Shown here piece by piece: positions 26,267-34,659 of a DNA stretch of 37,943 nt. The notes beneath the pieces are model-generated. The model saw nothing but the letters and a program-made list of their open reading frames with translations, was not told where the DNA came from and searched no databases. The DNA comes from Chromatiales bacterium (GTDB taxonomy: Bacteria > Pseudomonadota > Gammaproteobacteria > Chromatiales > Chromatiaceae). The position numbers and the translations under genes were made by a program. The stretch spans positions 1-37,943 of the forward strand of contig JAKSBX010000254.1 of assembly GCA_022360905.1 (NCBI GenBank). Direction: 5' to 3'. Every line of letters begins with the position of its first letter. The stretch's first letter is position 1.

Positions 26267-28009
26267 CTAGGGGTTCAGGGGTATCAGCAGGCTCTGTTCG
26301 GCTTTATCAGCGGGTTGTGCTGAATCCTTAGTCTCAATCAGTTTCAAGATCTCATAATCTGACCAGCTGACTTCCGAATTTGGGCTGTAGATGGCCCTCT
26401 CAAGTGCGTCTACCGCCATGGCGAGATCCGGATCGCAGCGTTTCGCCAGACGGCTGAGGTTGTTCGGTGGATTGTCGGGCCAGCTGAGTTGGGCCCAGTG
26501 GAGCCAGGCATCTCTTGCCGCCTGTCCATCCTTATCCTGATAGGCATCTGCCAACTGTTGCAGGACTTTTTCCACGGCTGTCTGATCGGATCTCTGCTGA
26601 GTAGGCTTTTTTATCGCCACGGGTTTGGGTTGCTTCTGTCGACTGCTGAACCACCAAGCGCTGAGTGTTACCAGCCAGGCTAAACCGAACAGCGTGGCCA
26701 TCCAAGGGAAACTGTCGGCAGACTCCTCGGTAACGGCCGTTGGGCTCTCTGCAGCCGAAGTCTGCTCACTGGATTGCGATGCGGTCGAGGGCTGAGGTTG
26801 ATTGTTAGCGATCGCCGTTGGATTGGGCATAAAGCTGATCTCTCTGGCGGGCAGTCTGGCGATCTCCTGCTGACGGGTCTCCGTATTCCACCAGGGAATC
26901 TCAATCGAGGGCAGGGTGTAGTTTCCCGGGTCTGTGGCGATCAGGGTCAGGCTCTGCTGCAAGGAGCTGCTGATCCCGGAGCGATTCGGTTTGTCATTCA
27001 GCTGTGGGCTTTCCGGGTAGAGCTTCACTCCGCTCGGCATCGCCTGTTCGATGGTTGGCAGATGGTTCGACATCACGCCGTCGGCGATAATCATCACACG
27101 CCGGGTGATCGGACTGCCGGCCAGTGCCATCTCGTTATCGATGCCATTCTCCACGATCTGCAGATTTTTAGCCGGTAGCCAGCGCTCACCGGTGAACGCT
27201 GGCGGTATTGGCAGTATCTCCAGCGAGACCTGGTTGGATTCAGCTCGAATGATACGGCTGGGCTGTTGACGGGAAGGAAAGCCATTGCTGAAAAAGGCAC
27301 TGAAGGGATCCTGATTGCCCCCGGAATGGCCGCGAAATTTGGCGCCAGCCAGGGTCAGTGTGCCGGTTTGGCGTGCGAACAGGGCGTAGACTCGCTCCAC
27401 GACCCGGTAGTCCACCCCATCCTTACGGCTGCTGTAGCGATCCTCATGGATCAGGCTGATCTGGGTATCTTCCAGGGAAGGTTCGGGCGGATCCAGGAAC
27501 TCACCCCGGACCCCCTTGGCCTGGTAGAGCTTCAGGGTCAGCAGAATCTCTTCTTCGAGATAGGCGGAATCCTTGTTCAGGCTTAATTCGATCAGTGCCT
27601 GCTTGGTTGCCTGCGTCTCCTCCTGAGGCTGCTGTTCTACCTGAAGCAGCAGGGGTTGTGTGGCTTGGTCGCCTACCTGGATCGCTGGGATGGTCAAGCG
27701 GCCGGCCCGAAGCGGCAGCAGCGTGAGCTTCAGGGAGCGCTTTGCCGTCATCTCCCCATTGATCACCGAGATGCTCTGTTGCGTGGAGCGGCTGAGAATT
27801 TCAAAATCCTGCTCGAGCGGTGTGAGGTCGGGAGAGAGCTCCTGCCCGCCTTCAATCTCTATGGTGAGCTGCACCGGCTGATCCAGGCCTGTCACCTGGT
27901 GGGAGAGCCGGCTTTGTACCTGCGCTTGAAGTAAGCCTGCCGGAAGGCACAGCAGAAACACCATCAAGGGTGCAAGATTACGGGTGTCGATTTTAAAAAA
28001 CTCTGGCAT
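26267..28009 (-). CDS. batD: BatD-family (oxygen tolerance) membrane protein
   Basis: The start at 28009 is preferred because a signal peptide follows directly (about 13-30, NLAPLMVFLLCLPAGLLQAQ); a GTG start at 28087 would put 26 residues ahead of it. The protein has about 580 residues. A large beta-sandwich periplasmic part (VQSRLSHQVTGLDQPVQLTI, then DFEILSRSTQQSISVINGEM) matches BatD. After an Ala/Ser/Thr/Gln-rich linker one membrane helix (WMATLFGLAWLVTLSAWWF) anchors it, followed by a cytoplasmic helical tail. BatD usually sits at the end of a MoxR-BatA-BatB-BatC-BatD operon; here no bat neighbour is present. The function is poorly defined (envelope or oxygen stress tolerance). Confidence 0.88.
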   Translation of the reverse strand: MPEFFKIDTRNLAPLMVFLLCLPAGLLQAQVQSRLSHQVTGLDQPVQLTIEIEGGQELSPDLTPLEQDFEILSRSTQQSISVINGEMTAKRSLKLTLLPLRAGRLTIPAIQVGDQATQPLLLQVEQQPQEETQATKQALIELSLNKDSAYLEEEILLTLKLYQAKGVRGEFLDPPEPSLEDTQISLIHEDRYSSRKDGVDYRVVERVYALFARQTGTLTLAGAKFRGHSGGNQDPFSAFFSNGFPSRQQPSRIIRAESNQVSLEILPIPPAFTGERWLPAKNLQIVENGIDNEMALAGSPITRRVMIIADGVMSNHLPTIEQAMPSGVKLYPESPQLNDKPNRSGISSSLQQSLTLIATDPGNYTLPSIEIPWWNTETRQQEIARLPAREISFMPNPTAIANNQPQPSTASQSSEQTSAAESPTAVTEESADSFPWMATLFGLAWLVTLSAWWFSSRQKQPKPVAIKKPTQQRSDQTAVEKVLQQLADAYQDKDGQAARDAWLHWAQLSWPDNPPNNLSRLAKRCDPDLAMAVDALERAIYSPNSEVSWSDYEILKLIETKDSAQPADKAEQSLLIPLNP

Positions 28010-28317
28010 GGTTCTGGTTATTTGAAAATTTCCATCGTGCCCGGCTGCAGGTTGTAAGCAGCGAGTAACGTCCAGTATCAGCAACACGGGAGGTTGTCAC
28101 TCTCTTGTCTCACCAATAGGCTTTTAAAAGGCCTGAGACAAGGCGTGACATCACGTTATAATTCGGCACTTCATTCGGTCACCCCCTTTAGATAGGGGTG
28201 GCAAGCATAAGTTTCCGATGGATTTTACAGAGTTTTTACTCTGATATCCTTAGCCATAGAGTAACGCGCAGGACCACGCTGAAGCTGAAACATCGTGCCA
28301 GGCAGAATAACAACCCA

Positions 28318-30051
28318 GTGAAAATCCAAGCAAGAAGCCTTTCGTCAGAGCCTCCCCGGTTTTCATCGGAGATACACCCGGTGCTGCAGCGGATCTACCA
28401 CGCCAGGGGGCTGACCCGACAGGAGGAGCTCGACCTGACCCTGTCTCAACTCTGTCCAGTGTCCCGGCTGAAAGGGGTTGAAGCGGCCGCCGAGCTGCTG
28501 TTCCAGACCATCCGTGCTGGAGAGCCGATTGTGATTGTCGGTGATTACGATGCGGATGGTGCGACCAGTACGGCACTTTCGGTGCTGGCCCTGCAGGCAT
28601 TCGGTTGCGCCAACGTCTCCTATCTGGTGCCCAATCGGTTTGAGTTCGGCTATGGCCTGAGTCCGGAAATCGTCGACCTGGCGGCACAGCGCAACCCCGG
28701 TCTGATCGTGACTGTGGATAATGGCATTTCCAGCCTCAGCGGGGTTGAACGGGCCAGCTCTCTGTGTATTCCGGTACTGATCACCGACCATCACCTGCCG
28801 GGCCAGCAGCTGCCAGAGGCCGCTGTGATCGTCAATCCCAATCAGCCGGATGACGACTTTCCCAGCCCTTATCTGGCCGGGGTCGGGGTGATCTTCTATG
28901 TGATGATTGCGCTTTACAATCTGCTCAAAACGAACGATTGGTTCCAGCAGCAGGGGCTCAAACACCCGCAACCGGCGGACTGGCTCGATCTGGTCGCATT
29001 GGGCACCATCAGCGACCTGGTGCCGTTGGATCGCAATAACCGCATCCTGGTATCACAAGGCTTGAAACGGATTCGCGCCGGACGCTGCAGGCCCGGAATT
29101 CTGGCGCTGTTGGCGGTGGCCAAGCGCAATTTTCAGCGTGCGGTTGCTTCTGACATGGGTTTCGCCGTGGGTCCCAGGCTGAATGCCGCCGGTCGCCTCG
29201 ACGATATGGCTTTGGGCATTGAGTGTCTATTGAGTGAAGGCCATGATTCAGCCACCGCCATGGCGGCTGAACTGGATCGGCTCAACCACGCCAGACGGGC
29301 GATCGAGCAACAGATGAAACAGCAGGCTGAGGCGTTGTTGCAGGAGCAGTTGCTGCCGGCCGACGGTGTGCTGGCTCAGGGTTTGTGTCTCTACGAAAAG
29401 CGCTGGCATCAGGGGGTGATCGGCATTCTCGCTTCGAGGATCAAGGAGCAGTACCATCGCCCGGTAATCGCTTTTGCGGATGCCGGCTCCGGCGTATTGA
29501 AAGGTTCGGCCCGCTCCATTGCCGGGCTGCACATACGCGACCTGCTTGAGCGCATCGACAGCGCCAATCCCGGTTTGATCAGCCGCTTCGGCGGCCATGC
29601 GATGGCCGCTGGGCTGAGTCTGCCCGCGGAAAGATTTGATGATTTTAAGCACGCCTTTGAGCAGACGCTTGAACGGCAGATGGATCCCCAGCTGCTGGAG
29701 GGGGTTATACTGACCGACGGCGCACTCAAACAGGAGGAGATGAGTCTTGCTCTGGCGGAACTGATCCGGGCTGGTGGTCCCTGGGGACAGGGGTTTCCTG
29801 AGCCGATGTTTGAGGGACGTTTTACCGTCAAGCAGCAAAGGGTGGTTGCTGAGCACCATCTGAAGCTGGTGCTGGGGGATGACAGCGGAGAGTGGCTGAT
29901 CGATGCCATTGCCTTCAACCAGCCACCGCTGTCTGAGCGGGCCGGGCAGGTCTTGCTGGCCTACCGGCTGGATGTGAACGAATTTCGCGGTCAGAAGAGC
30001 GCACAATTGATTGTGGAGAAGATAGCATCGACATTCGAGACGACGAGCTAG
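28318..30051 (+). CDS. recJ: single-stranded-DNA-specific exonuclease RecJ
   Basis: GTG at 28318 is chosen: it begins MKIQARSLSSEPPRFSSEIH, matches the start of known RecJ proteins and gives 577 residues, the same length as E. coli RecJ. An open frame continues upstream to 28198 without conserved sequence. Motif I is GDYDADG (75-81), motif II-III includes VTVDNGIS and TDHH (156-159, the DHH signature), and GFAVGPRLNAAGRLDDM and GGHAMAAG belong to the DHHA1-associated part. RecJ degrades single strands 5' to 3' using Mn2+ or Mg2+ in RecF-pathway recombination and mismatch repair. It diverges from batD with about 300 bp between them, and its 3' end overlaps the probable true start of yjgA. Confidence 0.96.
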   Translation: MKIQARSLSSEPPRFSSEIHPVLQRIYHARGLTRQEELDLTLSQLCPVSRLKGVEAAAELLFQTIRAGEPIVIVGDYDADGATSTALSVLALQAFGCANVSYLVPNRFEFGYGLSPEIVDLAAQRNPGLIVTVDNGISSLSGVERASSLCIPVLITDHHLPGQQLPEAAVIVNPNQPDDDFPSPYLAGVGVIFYVMIALYNLLKTNDWFQQQGLKHPQPADWLDLVALGTISDLVPLDRNNRILVSQGLKRIRAGRCRPGILALLAVAKRNFQRAVASDMGFAVGPRLNAAGRLDDMALGIECLLSEGHDSATAMAAELDRLNHARRAIEQQMKQQAEALLQEQLLPADGVLAQGLCLYEKRWHQGVIGILASRIKEQYHRPVIAFADAGSGVLKGSARSIAGLHIRDLLERIDSANPGLISRFGGHAMAAGLSLPAERFDDFKHAFEQTLERQMDPQLLEGVILTDGALKQEEMSLALAELIRAGGPWGQGFPEPMFEGRFTVKQQRVVAEHHLKLVLGDDSGEWLIDAIAFNQPPLSERAGQVLLAYRLDVNEFRGQKSAQLIVEKIASTFETTS

Positions 30052-30092
30052 AACAGGACGAAGGGCCGAGCAAAAGCGAGCTCAAGCGTGAA

Positions 30093-30536
30093 ATGCTCGC
30101 CCTGCAGAAACTGGGCGAGCGGTTGACCGGCCTGTCAGCAACCCAGCTGGGCAGAATGCCACTGAGCGAAGCCATGCTGGCCGCCCTGGAAGAGGCAAAA
30201 CGGATCAAATCACTGAATGCCCTGCGCAGACACTACCGGCGCCTGGGTAAGCTTTTGCAACAGGAAGATCTGGATGCGATCCGCCAGGTTGTTGACGAGC
30301 TGGACAACAAACATCAGGCATCGGTTGCAAAATTTCACAATCTCGAACGTTGGCGGGATCGCCTGATCGAGGGTAGTAGCGAGGCGTTTGGTGCCTTCCT
30401 GGCAGAGTATCGGAATGCCGACCGTCAGCATCTTCGTCAACTGATTCAGGCGGCAAAGCGGGAGCAGGAGAAGGGTGGGCCACCTCAAGCCTTTCGTAAG
30501 TTATTCAAGTATCTGCGGGAGGTCTCCGGGCTTTGA
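30093..30536 (+). CDS. yjgA: ribosome-associated protein YjgA/DarP (DUF615), start uncertain
   Basis: The first canonical start is ATG at 30093, giving 147 residues. Conserved family sequence begins earlier in the same frame (DDELEQDEGPSKSELKRE), like the SKS-x-x-KRD segment of E. coli YjgA. So translation probably starts inside the end of recJ. The only upstream candidates are non-AUG codons: ATC at 30027 (8 bp after GGAG) or ATT at 30033. The body matches the family: LGRMPLSEAMLAALEEAKRI, ALRRHYRRLGKLL, FHNLERWRDRLIEG, and FRKLFKYLREV at the end. In E. coli DarP binds the 50S precursor late in assembly. It converges on gluQRS, with about 50 bp between. Confidence 0.85.
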   Translation: MLALQKLGERLTGLSATQLGRMPLSEAMLAALEEAKRIKSLNALRRHYRRLGKLLQQEDLDAIRQVVDELDNKHQASVAKFHNLERWRDRLIEGSSEAFGAFLAEYRNADRQHLRQLIQAAKREQEKGGPPQAFRKLFKYLREVSGL

Positions 30537-30584
30537 GCTTGGCGCATCGAGCCTATCCTGCGGGCACTTGGGGAGAGGGCGATC

Positions 30585-31481
30585 TCACGTATCAGTGTGA
30601 GACTGTATGCGAGGGAGTATCTCGGTCCGCCATCTTGGAATCGCCCATTGCCAGAGTGATTCCGGACTCTCCGGTCGTTCCGGGGGGAGTGGCTGTTGCA
30701 GGAAGGCCAGGACTCTGAGCAGGGAACTCACCGGGTCTTCAGGTGCCACCGGCCTGTCCCGGTCCTGTTTACTCAGTTTACGCCCCGTGTTATCGACGGC
30801 CAGCGGTAGGTGCAGATAGTTGGGCTGTTCCAGGCCAAGCAGCTGTTGCAGGTAGCACTGCCTGGGGGTCGAGCTGAGCAGATCGGCGCCACGCACCACA
30901 TCGGTGATCTTCTGCCAGGCATCATCCACCACCACAGCCAGCTGATAGGCGTGATAGCCATCCACCCGTCGGATCACGAAATCGCCGATCTCCTTCCCAG
31001 GGTTCTGTCTGAACACCCCCTGTAGTCTGTCTTCGATTCGGATATCCCGATCCTGGGTTACCAGCCGGATACTGTTTGTGGCTAGGCTTGGGTTGTTTCC
31101 TGATCGGCAGGTGCCCGGGTAGATCGGTCCTTCCGGGCCGCTCTCTGCCTGCTCACGGATCTCTTTACGGGAGCAGCTGCAGGGATAGGCCAGGTCTGCA
31201 GCAAGCAAGCGCTCAACCGCTTCAGCGTAGCTGTCAGTACGACGGCTCTGATAGACCACCTCCCCATCCCAGTGTAAAGCGAACGCTTCGAGGCTGGATA
31301 GGATCTCCGCTGCGGATCCGGGGACTTCCCTGGTACGATCCAGGTCTTCAATTCTCAGCAGCCACTCGCCCTTGTGGTGGCGGGCATCCAGAAAGCTGCC
31401 CACGGCGGCGACCAGGGAGCCAAAGTGGAGTTTTCCTGTCGGCGATGGCGCAAATCGCCCCCGGTAGGCGGTACGGCTCAT
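30585..31481 (-). CDS. gluQ: glutamyl-Q tRNA(Asp) synthetase
   Basis: The protein has 298 residues, the normal size of GluQRS, which is a truncated GluRS without the anticodon-binding domain. The HIGH-type motif is in FAPSPTGKLHFGSL (10-23) and the KMSKS-type motif in GRKLSKQDRD. The zinc site is formed by Cys101, Cys103, Tyr121 and Cys125 (YPCSCSRKEIR and IYPGTC). It activates glutamate without tRNA and attaches it to the queuosine of tRNA-Asp. It lies 66 bp downstream of dksA in the same direction with a terminator between, the arrangement seen in E. coli, where some read-through from dksA drives expression. Confidence 0.96.
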   Translation of the reverse strand: MSRTAYRGRFAPSPTGKLHFGSLVAAVGSFLDARHHKGEWLLRIEDLDRTREVPGSAAEILSSLEAFALHWDGEVVYQSRRTDSYAEAVERLLAADLAYPCSCSRKEIREQAESGPEGPIYPGTCRSGNNPSLATNSIRLVTQDRDIRIEDRLQGVFRQNPGKEIGDFVIRRVDGYHAYQLAVVVDDAWQKITDVVRGADLLSSTPRQCYLQQLLGLEQPNYLHLPLAVDNTGRKLSKQDRDRPVAPEDPVSSLLRVLAFLQQPLPPERPESPESLWQWAIPRWRTEILPRIQSHTDT

Positions 31482-31500
31482 TGACCGTTATCCATAACGC

Positions 31501-31526
31501 AAAAAACCGGCTTGCGCCGGTTTTTT
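31501..31526 (-). terminator. rho-independent terminator after dksA
   Basis: AAAAAACCGGC TTGC GCCGGTTTTTT is a perfect stem with a T run in both directions. It lies in the 66-bp dksA-gluQ gap, downstream of dksA on the minus strand. It should limit gluQ expression from the dksA promoter. Confidence 0.93.
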
Positions 31527-31547
31527 ATGGAAAAAGTCCGATCAGCA

Positions 31548-31988
31548 TCAGCCCATCTGTTTTTCACGAATCTCATCTAACGTCTTACAGTCTATGCAAA
31601 GGGTGGCGGTCGGCCTGGCCTCCAGTCGGCGAATACCGATCTCGATGCCGCAGGACTCGCAATAACCATACTCTTTGTTGTCGATCTGCTCTAAGGCTTC
31701 ATCGATTTTTTTGATCAGCTTCCTCTCCCGGTCCCTCGTACGCAGTTCAAGACTGAATTCAGACTCTTGGGTGGCGCGGTCGTTCGGATCAGGAAAATTG
31801 GCAGCCTCATCCTGCATATGGTGAACCGTGCGGTCGACCTCCTGCATCAGATTGGCTTTCCAAGCAGCGAGTATGGAACGGAAATGGTTCTCCTGCCCCT
31901 CACTCATATACTCTTCACCCTTAGCGGGTTCATAGGGCTCGATGCCGAAGGATCCAGCCCCTTTTGCTGTGGCTTTCGTCTGGGCCAT
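31548..31988 (-). CDS. dksA: RNA polymerase-binding transcription factor DksA
   Basis: The protein has 146 residues; E. coli DksA has 151. The coiled-coil tip carries Asp67, Asp70 and Ala72 ([14 protein letters not shown]), the acidic pair needed near the polymerase active site. The C4 zinc finger is Cys110, Cys113, Cys131 and Cys134 (YGYCESCG and LCIDCK), followed by the C-terminal helix. DksA works with ppGpp in the stringent response, repressing rRNA promoters and activating amino-acid promoters. AAGAGG precedes the ATG at suitable spacing. A hairpin terminator and gluQ follow. Confidence 0.97.
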   Translation of the reverse strand: MAQTKATAKGAGSFGIEPYEPAKGEEYMSEGQENHFRSILAAWKANLMQEVDRTVHHMQDEAANFPDPNDRATQESEFSLELRTRDRERKLIKKIDEALEQIDNKEYGYCESCGIEIGIRRLEARPTATLCIDCKTLDEIREKQMG

Positions 31989-32466
31989 TCATGGTACCTC
32001 TTACGTGAAGGCGCATATCTATACCAGAAAGGGGAGAACGAAACAATACATGGCTAAATCAGAATCGGGAATCTGCCCCTGAGTCGTTACATAGGGCGCT
32101 CTTCTCTCTAAGGCCATAAATAGCCATTTGCTAAGTTCTCTCTATCCAACAATAAGGTTGGACAAAATTCAGAAAAAATAAAGGTTGAAGCGGGAATAAC
32201 GTTCCTTGACGAAGCCTCGGCATTCATTCATAGCCGGCAAGAGATCTTTTCTATCTATGGATTGAGCCGTTGTAATGACCCGAGCGAAGCCGACCATCGG
32301 CTGAAACCTTGGTGGTTTACGGAAAAATGCCATACCCAGGCAAACTTCGGGGTAATCGCCGAGATAATTTCCCCACATGATCATGTGCGAGCCATGCCGA
32401 TTTTGTTGTTACACTATTCCGCCGTCGGGGTAATCATCCCGGGTTGTATTTGACGAAGGTGTAAAA
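31989..32466. other. intergenic region upstream of dksA and cbbY
   Basis: No gene is supported in about 480 bp between divergent genes. Open frames here, for example on the minus strand at 32169-32384, have no recognisable motif. The dksA promoter should be near 32000-32150 and the cbbY promoter near 32380-32450. I see no riboswitch or clear operator. Confidence 0.45.
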
Positions 32467-33240
32467 ATGGCTGAATTAGAGGCACTGATATTTGACGTGG
32501 ACGGCACCCTGGCCGACACCGAGAGGGATGGTCACAGAGTCGCTTTCAATCTGGCTTTCAAGGATGCCGGGCTGGATTGGGATTGGTCTGTGGCGTTGTA
32601 TGGAAAACTGCTTGCGGTAACGGGCGGCAAGGAGCGTATACGTCACTATCTGGCAAACTACAATCGCGCTTTTGCAGGCCCGGCTGAGCTGGACCAGTTT
32701 ATTGCCGAGCTTCACGCAGCAAAAACCGAGCACTACACCAGGATGCTTGAAGAAGGGCTGATTCCCGTGCGAAACGGCGTGAAACGGTTACTGCGGGAGG
32801 CTAGAGAGCAGGGTTTGCGCCTGGCAATCGCTACCACTACCACTCCGGCGAATGTCAGTGCACTGCTGCAGCACAGCCTGGATCCGCAAGCGGAATCCTG
32901 GTTCGAAGTGATTGCGGCAGGCGATATTGTGCCGGCGAAAAAACCGGCGCCGGATATCTATCTCTGGGCCATGCAGCAGATGAAGTTGGAGCCACAGGCC
33001 TGTATGGCATTTGAGGATTCCCACAATGGGGTTCAGTCGGCGAGTCGCGCCTCGATCGAGACCATTCTGGTAACAACCAATGGCTACACTGCGGAGGATG
33101 ATTTTAGTGGTGCAACCCTGATCATCGACCAGCTCGGTGAACCTGATCAGCCTTTCCAGCGGTTGAATGGGCGTGCCGGTGATTTCGGTTACACCAATAT
33201 CGAGATGCTGCGGGCACTGCATGGCGGTGGTGCGACATGA
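32467..33240 (+). CDS. cbbY: HAD-superfamily phosphatase, CbbY type
   Basis: The protein has 257 residues. The HAD motif I is FDVDGTLADTERDGHRVAF (Asp10 nucleophile, Asp12). The cap region GLDWDWSVALYGKLLAVTGG, then KERI, is the pattern of CbbY proteins. Motif II is AIATTTTPAN, motif III AKKPAPDIY and motif IV FEDSHNGVQSA. CbbY removes xylulose-1,5-bisphosphate, a dead-end inhibitor of Rubisco, so it supports the Calvin cycle; no Rubisco gene is in the window. GAAGG precedes the ATG. The stop overlaps the start of the aminotransferase gene by four bases (ATGA), so the two are translationally coupled. Confidence 0.88.
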   Translation: MAELEALIFDVDGTLADTERDGHRVAFNLAFKDAGLDWDWSVALYGKLLAVTGGKERIRHYLANYNRAFAGPAELDQFIAELHAAKTEHYTRMLEEGLIPVRNGVKRLLREAREQGLRLAIATTTTPANVSALLQHSLDPQAESWFEVIAAGDIVPAKKPAPDIYLWAMQQMKLEPQACMAFEDSHNGVQSASRASIETILVTTNGYTAEDDFSGATLIIDQLGEPDQPFQRLNGRAGDFGYTNIEMLRALHGGGAT

Positions 33241-34394
33241 CCGAGATCGCCAGACGCATGGCGCAGATCGCGCCGTTTCATGTGATGGATCTGCTGGCTA
33301 AAGCCCGCCAGCTGGAGGCTCAGGGCCGCTCGATTATCCATATGGAGATCGGTGAGCCGGACTATCCGACGCCCGCACCCGTGGTCGCGGCGGCGCAGGC
33401 GGCCCTCAGCGGTGGGAATGTCCACTATACCCCGGCTACCGGCCTGCCGACGTTGCGTCAGAAGATTGCGGCCTACTACAAGAGCAAATATCGGGTCGAT
33501 GTGGATCCGCATCAGGTGATCGTAACACCCGGCTCATCCGGTGCTTTGCAACTGTTGATGAATGTGCTGATCAACCCGGGAGAATCGGTTCTGATGGCCG
33601 ACCCCGGTTACCCCTGCAATCGCCATTTTGTATCGATGGTCGATGGCGTACCGGTGGGGGTGCCGGTCGGGGAGGAGACGGACTACCAATTGACCGCCGA
33701 ACTGGTTGAGCAGGCCTGGCGGGATGATACCAAAGCGGTTCTGATCGCCTCCCCCTCCAATCCCACAGGTACCCTGCTGGCAGAATCCGAGCTGCGACAG
33801 CTTTATGACAAGGTGACCGAGTTGGGCGGTGTGCTGATCGTTGACGAGATCTATCTGGGGCTGACCTATGGCGTTGATGCGAATACCGCCCTGGATATCA
33901 GTTCCGAGATCTGCGTGATCAGCAGCTTTTCAAAATATTTCTGTATGACCGGCTGGCGATTGGGTTGGATGGTTGCCCCCGAGCCGATGATCGATCCACT
34001 GGATCGTTTGGCGCAAAATATGTTTCTCTCAGCACCAACCCTGTCGCAGATGGCCGCCTTGAGTGCCTTTTCACCCGAGGTGATCTCGATTCTGGAACAG
34101 CGACGCCTGGCCTTTCAGCAGCGGCGGGATTTTCTGCTGCCGGCGTTGCGGGATCTGGGTTTCTCCCTGCCGGTAACCCCCCAGGGCGCCTTCTATCTCT
34201 ATGCCGGCAGTGGTGAGCACGCCAGTGACAGCCAAAAATTGGCCCAGCAGCTGCTCAATGAAGCCGGTGTGGCCGTTACACCCGGTCTCGACTTCGGTTT
34301 CAACCGACCTGAATCCTATTTGAGATTCGCCTACACCACAGCCATGGATCAGCTGCAGGAAGGGGTGGAGCGGATCGCCCGTTTTCTCGCCTAG
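33237..34394 (+). CDS. PLP-dependent class I/II aminotransferase
   Basis: The protein has 385 residues, normal for fold type I aminotransferases. MEIGEPDYPTP (36-46) and GNVHYTPATGLPTLR are the substrate-side motifs. ASPSNPTGT (171-179) and VDEIY (Asp203, which holds the pyridine nitrogen) follow. The Schiff-base Lys233 is in SSFSKYFCMTGWRLGW, and RFAYT near the end contains the substrate carboxylate Arg. It probably moves an amino group between an amino acid and an oxo-acid in the cytoplasm; the exact substrate cannot be assigned. Coupling to cbbY by a four-base overlap is clear, but the metabolic link is not. Confidence 0.9.
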   Translation: MTEIARRMAQIAPFHVMDLLAKARQLEAQGRSIIHMEIGEPDYPTPAPVVAAAQAALSGGNVHYTPATGLPTLRQKIAAYYKSKYRVDVDPHQVIVTPGSSGALQLLMNVLINPGESVLMADPGYPCNRHFVSMVDGVPVGVPVGEETDYQLTAELVEQAWRDDTKAVLIASPSNPTGTLLAESELRQLYDKVTELGGVLIVDEIYLGLTYGVDANTALDISSEICVISSFSKYFCMTGWRLGWMVAPEPMIDPLDRLAQNMFLSAPTLSQMAALSAFSPEVISILEQRRLAFQQRRDFLLPALRDLGFSLPVTPQGAFYLYAGSGEHASDSQKLAQQLLNEAGVAVTPGLDFGFNRPESYLRFAYTTAMDQLQEGVERIARFLA

Positions 34395-34395
34395 T

Positions 34396-34413
34396 GGCGT
34401 TCATTGGCGGTAA
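34396..34413 (+). repeat. solo phased-repeat arm
   Basis: GGCGTTCATTGGCGGTAA is identical to part of the right arm of pair D (GGCGTTCATTGGCGGTTA) apart from one base. It starts directly after the aminotransferase stop codon, and no partner arm is nearby. The companion motif AAGTAAGCACCATTCGTC follows at 34455-34472. Confidence 0.75.
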
Positions 34414-34454
34414 ATCTATCAGGGGCACCCAATTTCTTCGGGCGTAAATGACTC

Positions 34455-34627
34455 AAGTAAGCACCATTCGTCGCCAGACCGTAGGTTACTTACTTAAGCG
34501 TTATTTGGTGGGGCATGGCCCCACCCTACTGTGGAGTTCGTGGTGTAGGGTGGGGCCATGCCCCACCAAAACCCTTTGATAAAACGAGATGCAATGAGTT
34601 TTAGTGCATAAGTAAGCGCCATTCGTC
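34455..34627. repeat. repeat cluster: two AAGTAAGYGCCATTCGTC copies around a 26-bp perfect inverted repeat
   Basis: AAGTAAGCACCATTCGTC (34455-34472) and AAGTAAGCGCCATTCGTC (34610-34627) are direct copies with one difference. Between them, arms 34504-34529 and 34545-34570 form a perfect 26-bp stem (TTTGGTGGGGCATGGCCCCA plus CCCTAC) with a 15-base loop. The stem arms are internally palindromic (GGGGCATGGCCCC-like). It fills most of the gap between the aminotransferase and cysZ genes, which converge here. The stem could also end transcription from both sides. Confidence 0.88.
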
Positions 34628-34659
34628 CCTAGACTCGTTTTGCCGGCAGCAGACATTGG

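Noticed and set aside
28010-28317. Long N-terminal extensions of recJ (to 28198) and batD (to 28087)
   Set aside because: Both lack conserved sequence; the GTG at 28318 gives exact RecJ length and the ATG at 28009 places the BatD signal peptide near the start.
29248-30006. Long minus-strand open frames opposite recJ
   Set aside because: They mirror the recJ reading frame and show no recognisable domain.
32169-32384. 71-codon minus-strand open frame upstream of cbbY
   Set aside because: No domain or ribosome site; probably non-coding.
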